This document shows, one piece after another, positions 24,849 through 33,791 of a DNA stretch of 64,000 bases (positions are counted from its first letter, which is position 1; each line of letters starts with the position of its first letter). The notes under the pieces are model-generated. The model saw only the letters and a program-made list of their open reading frames with translations, did no database searches and was not told where the DNA came from. A program made the translations under genes and the position numbers. The stretch spans positions 372,001 to 436,000 of the forward strand of contig NZ_JTJW01000009.1 in assembly GCF_000805385.1 (NCBI RefSeq). Direction: 5' to 3'. This stretch comes from Mycolicibacterium setense (lineage in GTDB: Bacteria; Actinomycetota; Actinomycetes; Mycobacteriales; Mycobacteriaceae).

Positions 24849-25688
24849 TCAGAGCCGCAACGCGGCAGCGGTGGCCGGGCCGACGATTCCGTCGACCTTG
24901 AGTCCGCGCGTGCGGCGCTGGAACTCCTTGACGGCAGCCTCGGTCTGCGGGCCGAAGACGCCGTCGACCTCAAGATCGCCCGCATACCCCGCGTAGGCCG
25001 CTTTGAGCCGACGCTGGAGCTGGGCGACCTGCGGGCCTTCCATGGGCGCGAACAGCAGGGTGTCGGTGTACTGCCCCACGGGCACCGGCGGCCGGGGTGT
25101 CGGTGCCGGATTCGCGATGTCGCCGATCTGCGCCTGGATGTCGGCGCGCAGGATGTCCATGTCGATGGCGCCCGGATCCCACTTGCCTTGCGCGCGGCCC
25201 GCATATTCCTTGTGCCCGATGGTGCGTTGGGAGGTCTGCGCCAACCGGCGATTGATCGCGGCACAACACCGCACCAGCGCGAAATACTGTGCGTCGGGCC
25301 AGTTCTTGCGATGCGGCGCGGTGGGACTGGTGCCGCTGTTGGCACACTCGATACCGATCATGTGCCAATTGCCCATGTTCGTCGGCAACCACGGATACTG
25401 GCCGATCCCGGCATGCCACGCCACCCCGAGCGCCACGACGGCCACCGTGCCGTCGCGTGCGATGTGCAGCTGCGACAACGGGCCGGGAAGGTCGGGGCGC
25501 CCATTGGCGATCGACGCGGCCGTAGCCGAGTCAGATCCGGTGTGGTGCACCATCACCCCACGGATGTCCTTGAAATCGCCGTGCCCACGCGTACGCCAGC
25601 CGGGATACTCGACGAGGCCGACACCCTCCGCCCGGAGTACATCGGCCAGCCAGACCGGGTCACCGGTCCATCGTCCCGTCTGAGGCAC
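24849..25688 (-). CDS. N-acetylmuramoyl-L-alanine amidase with peptidoglycan-binding domain
   Basis: This protein of about 279 residues has an Amidase_2 domain: VMVHHTGS gives the first zinc His, WHAGIG and IGIECAN follow, and IGHKEYAGRAQGKWDPG supplies the second His, the Lys and the Asp ligand. The last 60 residues are a PG_binding_1 domain with LEVDGVFGPQTEAAVKEFQ and KVDGIVGPATAAAL. It should cut the MurNAc-L-Ala bond of peptidoglycan. No signal peptide is visible, as in related Rv3594-type and phage-like lysins. The GTG at 25688 is preferred because AAAGGA lies just upstream; the frame is open from 25709. Confidence 0.84.
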   Translation of the reverse strand: MPQTGRWTGDPVWLADVLRAEGVGLVEYPGWRTRGHGDFKDIRGVMVHHTGSDSATAASIANGRPDLPGPLSQLHIARDGTVAVVALGVAWHAGIGQYPWLPTNMGNWHMIGIECANSGTSPTAPHRKNWPDAQYFALVRCCAAINRRLAQTSQRTIGHKEYAGRAQGKWDPGAIDMDILRADIQAQIGDIANPAPTPRPPVPVGQYTDTLLFAPMEGPQVAQLQRRLKAAYAGYAGDLEVDGVFGPQTEAAVKEFQRRTRGLKVDGIVGPATAAALRL

Positions 25689-25933
25689 TGAGATTCCTTT
25701 TCGTCGCACAGCAAACCATCTGTGCCACCAAGCCTACGCGCGGGCACCGACATCGCCCGGAACACCGCGCGACGGCCAGATCGGTTATGCATCAACTACT
25801 TTGCTCGTCACCATCCCACCTGCGCTCATGCCGCCGACCGTGGTTCGCGAACGCCACGTTCAGCAAATGCGGTCGCGCTGCGGCGCATCGACTTCCCACC
25901 CGCAGCAGCGGTCGGATGTGCGAGCATCTGCGC

Positions 25934-26629
25934 ATGGACCCGAAGGACGACCCCGAGGCCCGCATCCGGGAACTCGAGCGCCCACTCGCTGATGCCGCCC
26001 GCGCGTCGGAGCTCGGCACCGGGGTTCCCGCCGGCCCTCCCCCGACCCAGCCCTGGACACATCAGAGCTCCTTCCCGCCCCCACCCCCGGGACCACCGGC
26101 GCCGTGGCCGGGCTACGAGCCGTATCCGGCTGCGCCGCAGCCCCAGCGCCGCAGCAACAGCGCACCGCTGTTCTTGATGTTCGGCGTGCTCGCGGTGGCG
26201 CTGCTGGTCGGCGGCCTGGTGACGGCGTATCTGACGTTCGGCGAATCAGAGACGGCCGGCACCGACACCGACACGGTCACCGACAGCCAGTCGACAACCA
26301 TCCGGCAGACCACTGTCGGCGACGTGCCGCTGCCCGGACCGGTTGGGCCCACACAGGTTCCGGCCGGCGAGACGGTGATGGTCGCCGGCGTCGGCCAGAA
26401 CCGGATCATCGAATGCCGGGAAAACACCGTGACGGTCAGCGGCATGCGGAACACGCTGGAGATCACCGGTCACTGCATCGCGGTGGTCGTCTCCGGCATC
26501 GAGAACACCATCACCGTCGACTCGGTCGAATCCATCGGGGTATCCGGATTCGACAACCGGGTCACCTTCCACACCGGGCAGCCAGAGGTGGCGAACTCGG
26601 GGCAGTCCAACGTGGTCGAGCAGGGCTGA
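25934..26629 (+). CDS. DUF3060 membrane-anchored protein
   Basis: This 231-residue protein begins MDPKDDPEARIRELERPL, a segment typical of mycobacterial DUF3060 proteins. A Pro-rich linker, one transmembrane helix (LFLMFGVLAVALLVGGLV, about residues 75-95), a Thr/Asp-rich stalk and an outer domain follow. The outer domain is a repeating strand ladder (ENTVTVSGMRNTLEITGHC, ENTITVDSVESIGVSG), the DUF3060 pattern. Function is unknown. A second possible start lies at 25916. The stop is five bases from the convergent hydrolase gene. The 245 bases upstream hold no clear gene. Confidence 0.8.
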   Translation: MDPKDDPEARIRELERPLADAARASELGTGVPAGPPPTQPWTHQSSFPPPPPGPPAPWPGYEPYPAAPQPQRRSNSAPLFLMFGVLAVALLVGGLVTAYLTFGESETAGTDTDTVTDSQSTTIRQTTVGDVPLPGPVGPTQVPAGETVMVAGVGQNRIIECRENTVTVSGMRNTLEITGHCIAVVVSGIENTITVDSVESIGVSGFDNRVTFHTGQPEVANSGQSNVVEQG

Positions 26630-26634
26630 CCGGT

Positions 26635-27489
26635 TCAGGACGAGCGGTCGAGGCGCCCCAGGAAGTCGCGCAGCAGGGCCACCAGTGGCGCCGGATTGTC
26701 TTCCGGCGCCCAGGCATAGGAATCGTCGATGAACTCAAGCGCGGCCTGCGGCAGCGTCTGCGCCAGCCGCGACGTGCCCTCGGCGGGGAAATAACGCTCC
26801 TCGCGCGGCCAGACGACCAGGGCCGGCCGCTGGTAGTCGGCCAGTCGCGGTGAGTACCTCGCCAGGTAGGCCGGCGACAGCCCGCCGAGGAACCGGCGGA
26901 AATCCTTGCGCACCAACGGATCCGTACGCAGCGGCCGCAGATACTCGGCCATCACGTCGGCCGGGATCGGACGCTTGGTCGCGCCGCCGTAGGTGATGCG
27001 GAGCCGTTGCACGGGCTTGAGCCCGATCGCGGCCGACTGCAACAGCCCGGCGCCCGGCAGCGAGGCGAGCCGGGCCAGCACCTTGACCGGCCATGGATCG
27101 GAGTCGAACGCATTGGTGGCGATGAGCACCAGCGCCTCGACCCGTTGCGGATACTCGGCCGCGACCACCTGGGCGATGTCGCCGCCGTAGCCGTTGCCGA
27201 CGAGCACCGCTTGCTCGATACCGAGCGCGTCGAGCAGGTCGATGACGGTGCGGGCCAAACCGGGCAGGGTGAGATCGGCACCTGGTAAGGCGGGACTGTG
27301 TGATCCGAGGGCCAGATCGGGTGCGATGCAACGGAACCCGTCCCCCAGGCCGCCGACCACATGGCGCCAGACCAGCCCGTTGGCCACCAGGCCGTGCAAC
27401 AGCACCACCGGCCTACCGCTGCCGTGTTCACGTACACCGACCGGCCCGCAGGGCAATGGGACCATTCGCCGGGAACTGAGCGTGTTCAT
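26635..27489 (-). CDS. Alpha/beta-hydrolase-fold protein lacking the catalytic nucleophile
   Basis: This 284-residue protein keeps the fold marks VVLLHGLVANGLVW and, near the C-terminus, EFIDDSYAWAPEDNP. The nucleophile elbow reads GNGYGG, with Gly where Ser or Asp is required. The region where the His is expected lacks one. It resembles the hydrolase at 15642 in these positions and in being divergent from a TetR gene. It may be a non-catalytic binding protein, or use other residues. The start at 27489 is supported by GAGAGGA upstream; the frame is open to 27552. Confidence 0.8.
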   Translation of the reverse strand: MNTLSSRRMVPLPCGPVGVREHGSGRPVVLLHGLVANGLVWRHVVGGLGDGFRCIAPDLALGSHSPALPGADLTLPGLARTVIDLLDALGIEQAVLVGNGYGGDIAQVVAAEYPQRVEALVLIATNAFDSDPWPVKVLARLASLPGAGLLQSAAIGLKPVQRLRITYGGATKRPIPADVMAEYLRPLRTDPLVRKDFRRFLGGLSPAYLARYSPRLADYQRPALVVWPREERYFPAEGTSRLAQTLPQAALEFIDDSYAWAPEDNPAPLVALLRDFLGRLDRSS

Positions 27490-27526
27490 CTTCTGCGTCC
27501 TCTCGCCACGAGCACCGGGACAATCA

Positions 27527-27539
27527 ATACAGACTGTAT
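27527..27539. promoter_or_regulatory. Candidate TetR operator
   Basis: ATACAGACTGTAT is a perfect 6-1-6 palindrome between the divergent hydrolase and TetR genes. A related half, ATACAG, recurs about 40 bases downstream next to the TetR promoter. Confidence 0.6.
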
Positions 27540-27580
27540 GCAAACACACCAAGCGCCGAACATCAATACATACAGCTTGT

Positions 27581-27586
27581 TAAAAT
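27581..27586 (+). promoter_or_regulatory. Leaderless -10 hexamer for the TetR gene
   Basis: TAAAAT lies exactly at -12 to -7 relative to the ATG at 27593. No Shine-Dalgarno sequence is present. Confidence 0.65.
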
Positions 27587-27592
27587 TCTCTG

Positions 27593-28195
27593 ATGAGCGA
27601 CGATCCCCGCGACGGACGAGAGCAGCGCAGTGAAGCGACCCGGGCCGCGCTGATCGCCGCAGCCCGCTCGCTGTTCGTCGAACGCGGCTACGCGGCGGTG
27701 TCCACGGGAGACATCGCGCGTGTCGCAGCCGTCACCCGCAACGCGCTGTACTACCACTTCCCCACCAAAGAGGCGGTGTTCCGGGCGGTCTACGAGGATG
27801 TCGAAGGTCGACTGGCCGAGCGGGTCCTGCCGGCCGCCCTGGCCCATGACAGCAGCAGAGCGCAGCTCGAGGCCGGGATCGAAGAGTTCCTCGACGGCTG
27901 CCTGGACCCCACCGTGGCCCGGATCAGCGTGCTGGAGGCGCCTGCCGCGTTGGGCTTCGCGCAGATGCGTGAGATCGACAATCGCAACTACCTCGGCGCC
28001 TTGCGCGACGGCATACGCAGCGCCGTCGAGAACGGTGAGCTGCCCGGACTACCGGTCGATGCGCTCGCGTCGATGCTCATCGGCGCGCTGGACGAGGCGG
28101 CCCTGCTGATCGCGACCGCCGACGACCCGGCCGCGGCTCGCCGCGACGCCGGCCAGGTGGCGCGCGCGTTGGTCGCCGGGCTGTTCGTGGGCTGA
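27593..28195 (+). CDS. TetR family transcriptional regulator
   Basis: This 200-residue regulator has the helix-turn-helix GDIARVAAVTRNALYYHFP near residues 40-60. The C-terminal domain ends with GALDEAALLIATADDPAAAR, shared in pattern with the TetR at 14974. It is divergent from the nucleophile-less hydrolase, with a clear palindrome between them, so it probably represses that gene and itself. The start codon is set by the leaderless promoter hexamer. The gene is convergent with the ABC importer genes. Confidence 0.9.
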   Translation: MSDDPRDGREQRSEATRAALIAAARSLFVERGYAAVSTGDIARVAAVTRNALYYHFPTKEAVFRAVYEDVEGRLAERVLPAALAHDSSRAQLEAGIEEFLDGCLDPTVARISVLEAPAALGFAQMREIDNRNYLGALRDGIRSAVENGELPGLPVDALASMLIGALDEAALLIATADDPAAARRDAGQVARALVAGLFVG

Positions 28196-28196
28196 G

Positions 28197-28970
28197 CTAC
28201 AGCACCTTCGACAGAAACTCTTGGAGCCGAGGATGTTTGGGGCTGTCGAACACCTCGGCCGGAGAGTCGTCCTCGACGATGTTGCCGTCGGCCATGAAGA
28301 TCACCCGGGAGGCCACCTCGCGGGCGAAACCCATTTCGTGGGTGACGACGACCATCGTCATGCCGCCCTCGGCCAGGTCGCGCAACACCTGCAGCACGTC
28401 GCCGACCATCTCGGGGTCCAGCGCGCTGGTGGCCTCGTCGAACAGCATGATCGAGGGGTTCATCGCCAGTGCCCGCGCGATCGCGACGCGCTGCTTCTGA
28501 CCACCGGACAACGTGGCGGGCTTGACCTTGGCCTTCTCCGCCAGGCCCACCTGGGTCAACAACTCCATGGCCCGCTTCTCGGCGGCGGACTTGTCCATCT
28601 TCTTGGTCAGCAGCGGCGCCAGCGTGACGTTGTCGATCACCGTCATGTGCGGGAACAGGTTGAAGTGCTGGAACACCATGCCGATGTGCTGACGAACCTT
28701 GTCCAGGTCCACTTTTCGATCGGTGAGGTCGAACCCGTCGATGGTGACCTTGCCCGCGGTGATGTCCTCCAGCTTGTTGAGACACCGCAGGAAGGTGGAC
28801 TTGCCGGAACCCGACGGTCCGATGACACAGACCACCTCGCCCTTGCTGACCGTGGTGTCGATACCGTCGAGCACCACCAGATCGCCGAATGACTTCTTGA
28901 GGCCCTCGATGCGGATCTTGACGGTGCCCTCGGGCTCGGCGGCCGCGGCTTCCGGTACCAGCTGGGTCAT
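28197..28970 (-). CDS. Polar amino acid ABC transporter, ATP-binding protein
   Basis: This 257-residue ATPase has Walker [10 protein letters not shown] (residues 51-59), Q-loop [15 protein letters not shown], signature LSGGQKQR, Walker [13 protein letters not shown] and the switch His in [10 protein letters not shown]. The H-F-N-L-F-P-H-M Q-loop is typical of the glutamine/polar amino acid (GlnQ/HisP) subfamily. Its ATG overlaps the stop of the upstream binding-protein/permease gene by four bases, so the two are one operon forming a complete importer. Confidence 0.93.
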   Translation of the reverse strand: MTQLVPEAAAAEPEGTVKIRIEGLKKSFGDLVVLDGIDTTVSKGEVVCVIGPSGSGKSTFLRCLNKLEDITAGKVTIDGFDLTDRKVDLDKVRQHIGMVFQHFNLFPHMTVIDNVTLAPLLTKKMDKSAAEKRAMELLTQVGLAEKAKVKPATLSGGQKQRVAIARALAMNPSIMLFDEATSALDPEMVGDVLQVLRDLAEGGMTMVVVTHEMGFAREVASRVIFMADGNIVEDDSPAEVFDSPKHPRLQEFLSKVL

Positions 28971-30445
28971 TTCACGAGCCTCTTCTCAAGCCGATCAGAA
29001 AGTTTCGTCAACGCCATGATGACAATGAAGTAGATGATGCCGATGATCAGCCACATGGTGAACGACTGGTAGTTACGGGCGATGATCAGCCGCCCGGTCT
29101 GGGTCAGCTCGGCGATGCCGATCACCGACAGGATCGAGGTGTCCTTGAGGGTGATCACGAACTGGTTGATGTACGACGGGATCATGGTCCGAATTGCCTG
29201 CGGCAGAATGACTTTTCGCATCGCCGGTAGGTACCCGATACCGAGGCTGCGCGCCGCCTCCATCTGGCCCTTGTCCACCGATTGGATTCCGCCGCGGACG
29301 ATCTCGGTCATGTATGCCCCGGCGTTGAGCGACAGTGTGATGATGCCCGCGGTCAGCGCCGACATCTGGAAGCCCAGCGCCGTCGGAATACCGAAATAGA
29401 TGAAGAAGGCCTGCACCAGCAGCGGCGTGCCGCGGAAGATGTCGACGAACGTCGTGCCGATGCCCCGCAACACAATCGATCGCGACACCCGGAAAAGCCC
29501 GAAGATGACACCGAGCACCAGCGCGATGGCGATCGACACCACCGTCAGGATCAGCGTCATCTTCAGGCCGGTCATCAAGAACGGGAAGGTGCTCTTGACC
29601 AGTCCGGCGAAGGAGTTGTCGGCCTCCGTGGCCCCTTCGCCGAGGTACTTCTCGACGATCTCGTCGTAGCGCCCGGAGTCCTTGAGTTCCTTGAGGCCCG
29701 CGTTGAACTTTGTCAGCAGTTCGGCGTTGCGGCCCTTGTTGACCGCGAAGCCGTAGCTGGAGCCCTTCTCCTTGGGCGTCACGGTCTTGAAACCGTTGCC
29801 CTGCTGGATGCCGTAGGCGAGCACCGGGTAGTCCTCGAAGACGGCAACGGAGTTACCGGTCTTGACCTCCTCGAACATCGAAGCCGAATCCGCGAACGAG
29901 ACGATCTGGAAGCCGTACTTGTCCTTGATCGACGCGGCGAACTCGGCGCCCTGGGTGCCGTTCTTGACGGCGACCCGCTTGCCCCTGAGGTCGGCGTAGG
30001 ACTTGATGTCCTCGTTGGCGGCCGGCACCGCCATCTGCACGCCGGATTCGAAGTACGGATCGGAGAAGTCGAACACCCGCTTGCGCTCGTCGGTGATCGA
30101 CATACCGGCGATCACGCCGTCGGCCTGGTTGGCCTGAACGGCCTGCAGCGCGGCGTCGAATCCCAGCGGCTTGATCGTGACGTCGAACTTCTGGTTCGCC
30201 GCGATCTCCTTGATGAGGTCGATGTCGATGCCGACGAACTTGCCGTCAACATCTTGAAATTCGAACGGCGCGAACGTGATGTCGGTGGCGACGACGTAAG
30301 ACTCGCCCTCGGCGGCAGCGCGGGCCGGAGCCAGCATCGCGGCCCCGAACAGCCCGACCATCAACGCCACGACGGCGGCCATCAGCCGTTGCGGGGACCG
30401 GATGACTCCGGCGATACCCTCGCCCGACGTGGATTCGGCTCTCAT
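28967..30445 (-). CDS. Amino acid ABC transporter: fused substrate-binding protein and permease
   Basis: This 492-residue protein joins two usual subunits. Residues about 20-45 are a signal or anchor helix. Residues about 48-275 are a periplasmic-binding fold of the glutamine/arginine type ([54 protein letters not shown]). Residues about 285-490 are a His/Glu-type permease with five helices and the coupling motif [22 protein letters not shown]. Similar fusions (GlnP type) are known in Gram-positive bacteria. Glutamine or a related polar amino acid is the likely substrate. AGGAG precedes the start. Confidence 0.92.
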   Translation of the reverse strand: MRAESTSGEGIAGVIRSPQRLMAAVVALMVGLFGAAMLAPARAAAEGESYVVATDITFAPFEFQDVDGKFVGIDIDLIKEIAANQKFDVTIKPLGFDAALQAVQANQADGVIAGMSITDERKRVFDFSDPYFESGVQMAVPAANEDIKSYADLRGKRVAVKNGTQGAEFAASIKDKYGFQIVSFADSASMFEEVKTGNSVAVFEDYPVLAYGIQQGNGFKTVTPKEKGSSYGFAVNKGRNAELLTKFNAGLKELKDSGRYDEIVEKYLGEGATEADNSFAGLVKSTFPFLMTGLKMTLILTVVSIAIALVLGVIFGLFRVSRSIVLRGIGTTFVDIFRGTPLLVQAFFIYFGIPTALGFQMSALTAGIITLSLNAGAYMTEIVRGGIQSVDKGQMEAARSLGIGYLPAMRKVILPQAIRTMIPSYINQFVITLKDTSILSVIGIAELTQTGRLIIARNYQSFTMWLIIGIIYFIVIMALTKLSDRLEKRLVK

Positions 30446-30544
30446 CGCTGCGGCTCCTATCGAGGTTTGAAACGACGAGTCCTCACGCTATCGTCGTGAC
30501 ACCCATTAGGGCGGGATTTCGGGGTACGGCGGACGCCACCGGCT

Positions 30545-30550
30545 TAGCAT
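30545..30550 (+). promoter_or_regulatory. Leaderless -10 hexamer for the DUF3616 gene
   Basis: TAGCAT lies exactly at -12 to -7 relative to the ATG at 30557, with no Shine-Dalgarno sequence. Confidence 0.6.
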
Positions 30551-30556
30551 CGCCAC

Positions 30557-31477
30557 ATGGCCGGGTCGCTCAAGATGTCGTGGGAGCGGTTCAGAGACCA
30601 CAGACGGATCAAGTCCCAACGGTTCGGTGAACGCAACGGCGGGGTGGCTTTCAATGCATCCGGAGTCGTGCAGGTGACACCGGACCGGTTCGTCTTCATC
30701 GACAATCACGATGCCACAGCGGTTTTCGAGCTCACCCTGGATCCCGACAACGACAAATCGGAAGGGATCAAGCGACGCGATCTGGCCGGAGTGACGGAGC
30801 AACAGCTCGGCGATCCCGAGGGTTTGACGCGCGTCGACGCAGACGGCCGGACATACCTCGTCGCGGCGTCGTCCTTGTCCGTATCGGGCTCGCGGGTCAA
30901 TGACGGGCTGGTCCGCATCGCCTATACCGACTCCGGCGACCTGCGAGCCGAACCGATGACGGGGTTCCGGTCCTGGCTGCTGGCGCATGCGCCCACCCTG
31001 GCGACCGCAGCCACATGCGAACCCGATGACGGCGGGCTCAACTTGGAAGGTCTGGCATGGGATCCGGGCGCCCGCACGCTGGTGTTCGGCGTGCGGGGAC
31101 CTGCGCAGCCCGGACAGGTGACGATCGTCGAGGTTTCCGTGCACGCCGGCACTGCCGCCTGGAGCACCGACTCCCTGGGCGCCCCGGCCACGCGGACCCT
31201 GCGGGTACCCCATTCGGGGGCGTTGCAGGGCATCCGCGACATCTCGTACGACGAGCGTTCCGCAGAGTTCCTGATCCTGCTCGGCAAGTCGTTGAGCAGG
31301 AAAGCCGAACCGTTCGCACTGTGCACGTGGACCCGCGGCACCGACGCACTACGGGTCACCGGGGCGCGCTTCCGTGCGTCGATGAAGCCGGAGGGCTGCA
31401 CCGCGTTCTACCGGAACGGCCGGCGACGGATCCTCATCGTCGACGACCGCGGCGGGTACGCGGTGGCCGACGGTTGA
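30557..31477 (+). CDS. DUF3616-like beta-propeller protein
   Basis: This 306-residue protein has the character of DUF3616: NLEGLAWDPGARTLVFGVRGP, followed by ALQGIRDISYDERSAEFLIL and a closing PEGCTAFYRNGRRRILIVDD. These suggest a beta-propeller with blades of about 45 residues. No signal peptide or catalytic motif is visible. Function is unknown. It is preceded by a leaderless promoter and is convergent with the CotH-like gene, with four bases between stops. Confidence 0.72.
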   Translation: MAGSLKMSWERFRDHRRIKSQRFGERNGGVAFNASGVVQVTPDRFVFIDNHDATAVFELTLDPDNDKSEGIKRRDLAGVTEQQLGDPEGLTRVDADGRTYLVAASSLSVSGSRVNDGLVRIAYTDSGDLRAEPMTGFRSWLLAHAPTLATAATCEPDDGGLNLEGLAWDPGARTLVFGVRGPAQPGQVTIVEVSVHAGTAAWSTDSLGAPATRTLRVPHSGALQGIRDISYDERSAEFLILLGKSLSRKAEPFALCTWTRGTDALRVTGARFRASMKPEGCTAFYRNGRRRILIVDDRGGYAVADG

Positions 31478-31481
31478 ACCC

Positions 31482-33146
31482 TCAGTAGAGGCAGATCCGC
31501 GAGCCGAGTGGCTCCTGGTGGACCCGGGCCCGACCACCCGGGGTGAGATCCATGCCGTATGTCGCCTGCAGGTTGGTCCGCGCGCTCACCAGCCGGAAAT
31601 AGCCGCTGTAGGCAAAGTCGGCAGGCACCGATGCCGAGGGCACGATCGCGAATTCCTCTGCGCGGTCGGCGTTGGCCGGCACGCAGGTGTAGAGGTACTT
31701 GTGTCCCTGGTCGGTGGTCAGGCTGTTGCTGGCGTGCAACACGCGCCCGGAGCCTTGGCTGGTCAGCGATTTCCGTCCGCCTCCGGCGGCAGTGATCCGC
31801 CACAGGTCGGCCGGATCATCGTCGTCCTTCAGCGGCCAGTGGTAGACCTCGAAGTTCTCCGGTACGGACGCCCCGTGCGGGATCGTCTCGCTGCTGCTGG
31901 CGTGCAGGGCCGCGCCGGCCTCCTCACTGAGCAGGTAGACGGTGGTGTCGTCGGGGATCCCGGTCAACGCATAGGCGGCTGATCCGGCCAGCCGTAGCTG
32001 CTGGCGCACGGTCGCCACCCGCACGCCGGCATCTGGTACCCCGAGCTCGCTCACCAGGCCTTGCAACTGGTCCAGCAGTGGCCTGAGCACCGTCTGCTGG
32101 GATTCCCGGCTGAAAATCGTGTCGCGGAAGGTGCGGATCTGACCGAACAGCTGCTCGCGGCGGGCCGCGTCGGCACGCACCAGCCGTGCGAGCACCGCGG
32201 CGCCACCCAGCTTGAACCGGTGATCGGTGCGCAAGGTCTGGTCGATGCCCCACGGGATCAGCTTGAACTTGATGTCGCCGGCTCCGGGCGCCTCGACGGC
32301 GGTGACGTCGTTGTACACGTAGGTGTTGTTGGTGTTGTTGGAGTAGCCGTCCCAGTGTTTGAGGAAGAACTCCATGGCGTACAACCGGATGAACTGCTCG
32401 AGGTCGAACACGTCCGCGGCACCGGCGATCCCGTGGTCGGCGATGTGGCCGATGGCGAACTTGAGGTCTGCCTTGTTGTCGAACGCCGACAGTGACTCGG
32501 TGGCGATGAGGCGCACGCGGCCTGCGACGAAATCATCCCTGTGCTCGATTTCGTACAGGTTCCCTTCCATGTTGCCGAAGTTGCGCTCGATGTAGCGCTT
32601 CATGATCGGTTCGGCATTGACGTAGACGCCGGGCGCGTCGACCCCGGGAAAGCCCTGGCCGATCGGCGTGCCGTTCACGAAGACGCGCGCCAAGTTGCAC
32701 CTCGAATGCGGCAGCCCGGCCATCGCCAGCAGGCGGTAGCCGAGTGGTTGGCGAATGTAGGACAAGTCCTGGATCGAGTTGTTCAGAGTCAGGTAGCGCG
32801 ATCCGAACAGATCCTCGGCCAGCTCCTCACTGGTGTCGCTGAACTTGCCGAAATCCAGGTGAATACAGGGCTTTTCGCTGTTTATCGAGCCGCAGAAGGA
32901 TTTCTTCTTGACGCCGACATCGCTGAATTCGGCCCGCGCAGGGAACGCCGTACCCGAGATCTCGACCGAGGCGGCCTTGCGCCAGGTATAGCGCGGACCG
33001 CCGTCCCAGTCGAAGTTGCAGATCCCCCCGGCGGGCTGTTCGGTGCGCACCGCGTCCCAATCTGCCTGCGCCATGGTGATTCTGATGGTCAGCACATTGT
33101 CGAGTGCGTAGAGCGCGTCAAGCTTCTGCTGCTGTTGCGCGCTCAT
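31482..33146 (-). CDS. CotH-like kinase protein with C-terminal beta-trefoil-like domain
   Basis: This 554-residue protein contains the CotH family core: an early segment beginning LTIRITMAQADWDAVR, then FFLKHWDGYSNNTNNTYVYN and later FKLIPWGIDQTL, which correspond to the catalytic and metal-binding segments of CotH spore-coat and secretory kinases. After about residue 400 a domain with repeated ALHASSSE, LTSQGSGRVLHASNS and LQATYG elements resembles a ricin-like beta-trefoil. No signal peptide is seen. CotH proteins are uncommon in mycobacteria, so transfer is possible. The substrate is unknown. A 337-base noncoding region lies upstream. Confidence 0.72.
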   Translation of the reverse strand: MSAQQQQKLDALYALDNVLTIRITMAQADWDAVRTEQPAGGICNFDWDGGPRYTWRKAASVEISGTAFPARAEFSDVGVKKKSFCGSINSEKPCIHLDFGKFSDTSEELAEDLFGSRYLTLNNSIQDLSYIRQPLGYRLLAMAGLPHSRCNLARVFVNGTPIGQGFPGVDAPGVYVNAEPIMKRYIERNFGNMEGNLYEIEHRDDFVAGRVRLIATESLSAFDNKADLKFAIGHIADHGIAGAADVFDLEQFIRLYAMEFFLKHWDGYSNNTNNTYVYNDVTAVEAPGAGDIKFKLIPWGIDQTLRTDHRFKLGGAAVLARLVRADAARREQLFGQIRTFRDTIFSRESQQTVLRPLLDQLQGLVSELGVPDAGVRVATVRQQLRLAGSAAYALTGIPDDTTVYLLSEEAGAALHASSSETIPHGASVPENFEVYHWPLKDDDDPADLWRITAAGGGRKSLTSQGSGRVLHASNSLTTDQGHKYLYTCVPANADRAEEFAIVPSASVPADFAYSGYFRLVSARTNLQATYGMDLTPGGRARVHQEPLGSRICLY

Positions 33147-33483
33147 CGGATCTCCCCCATGTCAGCACCTTTCGCCGCATCCTTGCCGATCAGTGTGCGC
33201 GACGCCGACGCGAGGGGCCATCCAATTGCACTGCGCGGGAATCAGATAGTTGCACAGGAAAGGTCCCGCCCACCACGCCATCGACCAGTGGCAAAGCGCG
33301 TGTTGGGTTTTACAAATCGATCGGCGTGTCCATCACCGGAAGCCTGGCTGTAAAAGAACGTTCGGTCCAAGACGCCACAGATAGAGGTAGTGCACTACGC
33401 GTGAGGTCACGCCACCGGCGGCCGTACGTTTTCTGCATCAGAGCGCTGAAGAGTACGGCGCTTGGTTCAGAGGAAGTTTCGAC
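33147..33483 (+). promoter_or_regulatory. 337-base intergenic region between divergent genes
   Basis: No gene is evident here between the CotH-like gene and the small protein gene. GGAA-N18-GTT occurs on the plus strand at about 33340-33365 and resembles an extracytoplasmic stress sigma (SigE/SigH) promoter, but such a short pattern can occur by chance. The sequence is slightly AT-richer than the coding regions beside it. Confidence 0.3.
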
Positions 33484-33777
33484 ATGAGCGTTTTCAATCC
33501 GGTTTCCGTGATCAAGCGCGAAACCTCACGACAGACCGCAACGGGCCGTCATTCACACGAGCCCGTACTCATCACCGAACAGCAGGTGCTGTTCAGTACC
33601 GCCGCAGCGGCGGGTACCCGCGGCCACCACGACGTCGTCGCAATGGTGTCGCATGCGGTGGCATCGATGACAGAACACTGGCACGCCCGCGCCGACCGCA
33701 AGCACGCCCGCTACTACCCCTCGCGGTGCAGTTATCTCGAGAACGGCCTGATGGCTCGGGAGATGGAACGGCTCTGA
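33484..33777 (+). CDS. Small uncharacterised mycobacterial protein
   Basis: This 97-residue protein begins MSVFNPVSVIKRETSRQT. It has a central hydrophobic stretch (LFSTAAAAG), a His-rich middle (HHDVVAMVSHAVASMTEHWHARADRKHARYY, in part) and no signal peptide. I do not recognise the family. The His content could bind metal, but no defined motif is visible. A possible GGAAG ribosome binding site lies just upstream, at fair spacing. A possible stress-type promoter lies further upstream. It is convergent with the dioxygenase gene. Confidence 0.6.
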   Translation: MSVFNPVSVIKRETSRQTATGRHSHEPVLITEQQVLFSTAAAAGTRGHHDVVAMVSHAVASMTEHWHARADRKHARYYPSRCSYLENGLMAREMERL

Positions 33778-33791
33778 CCGGCCGGCACAGG

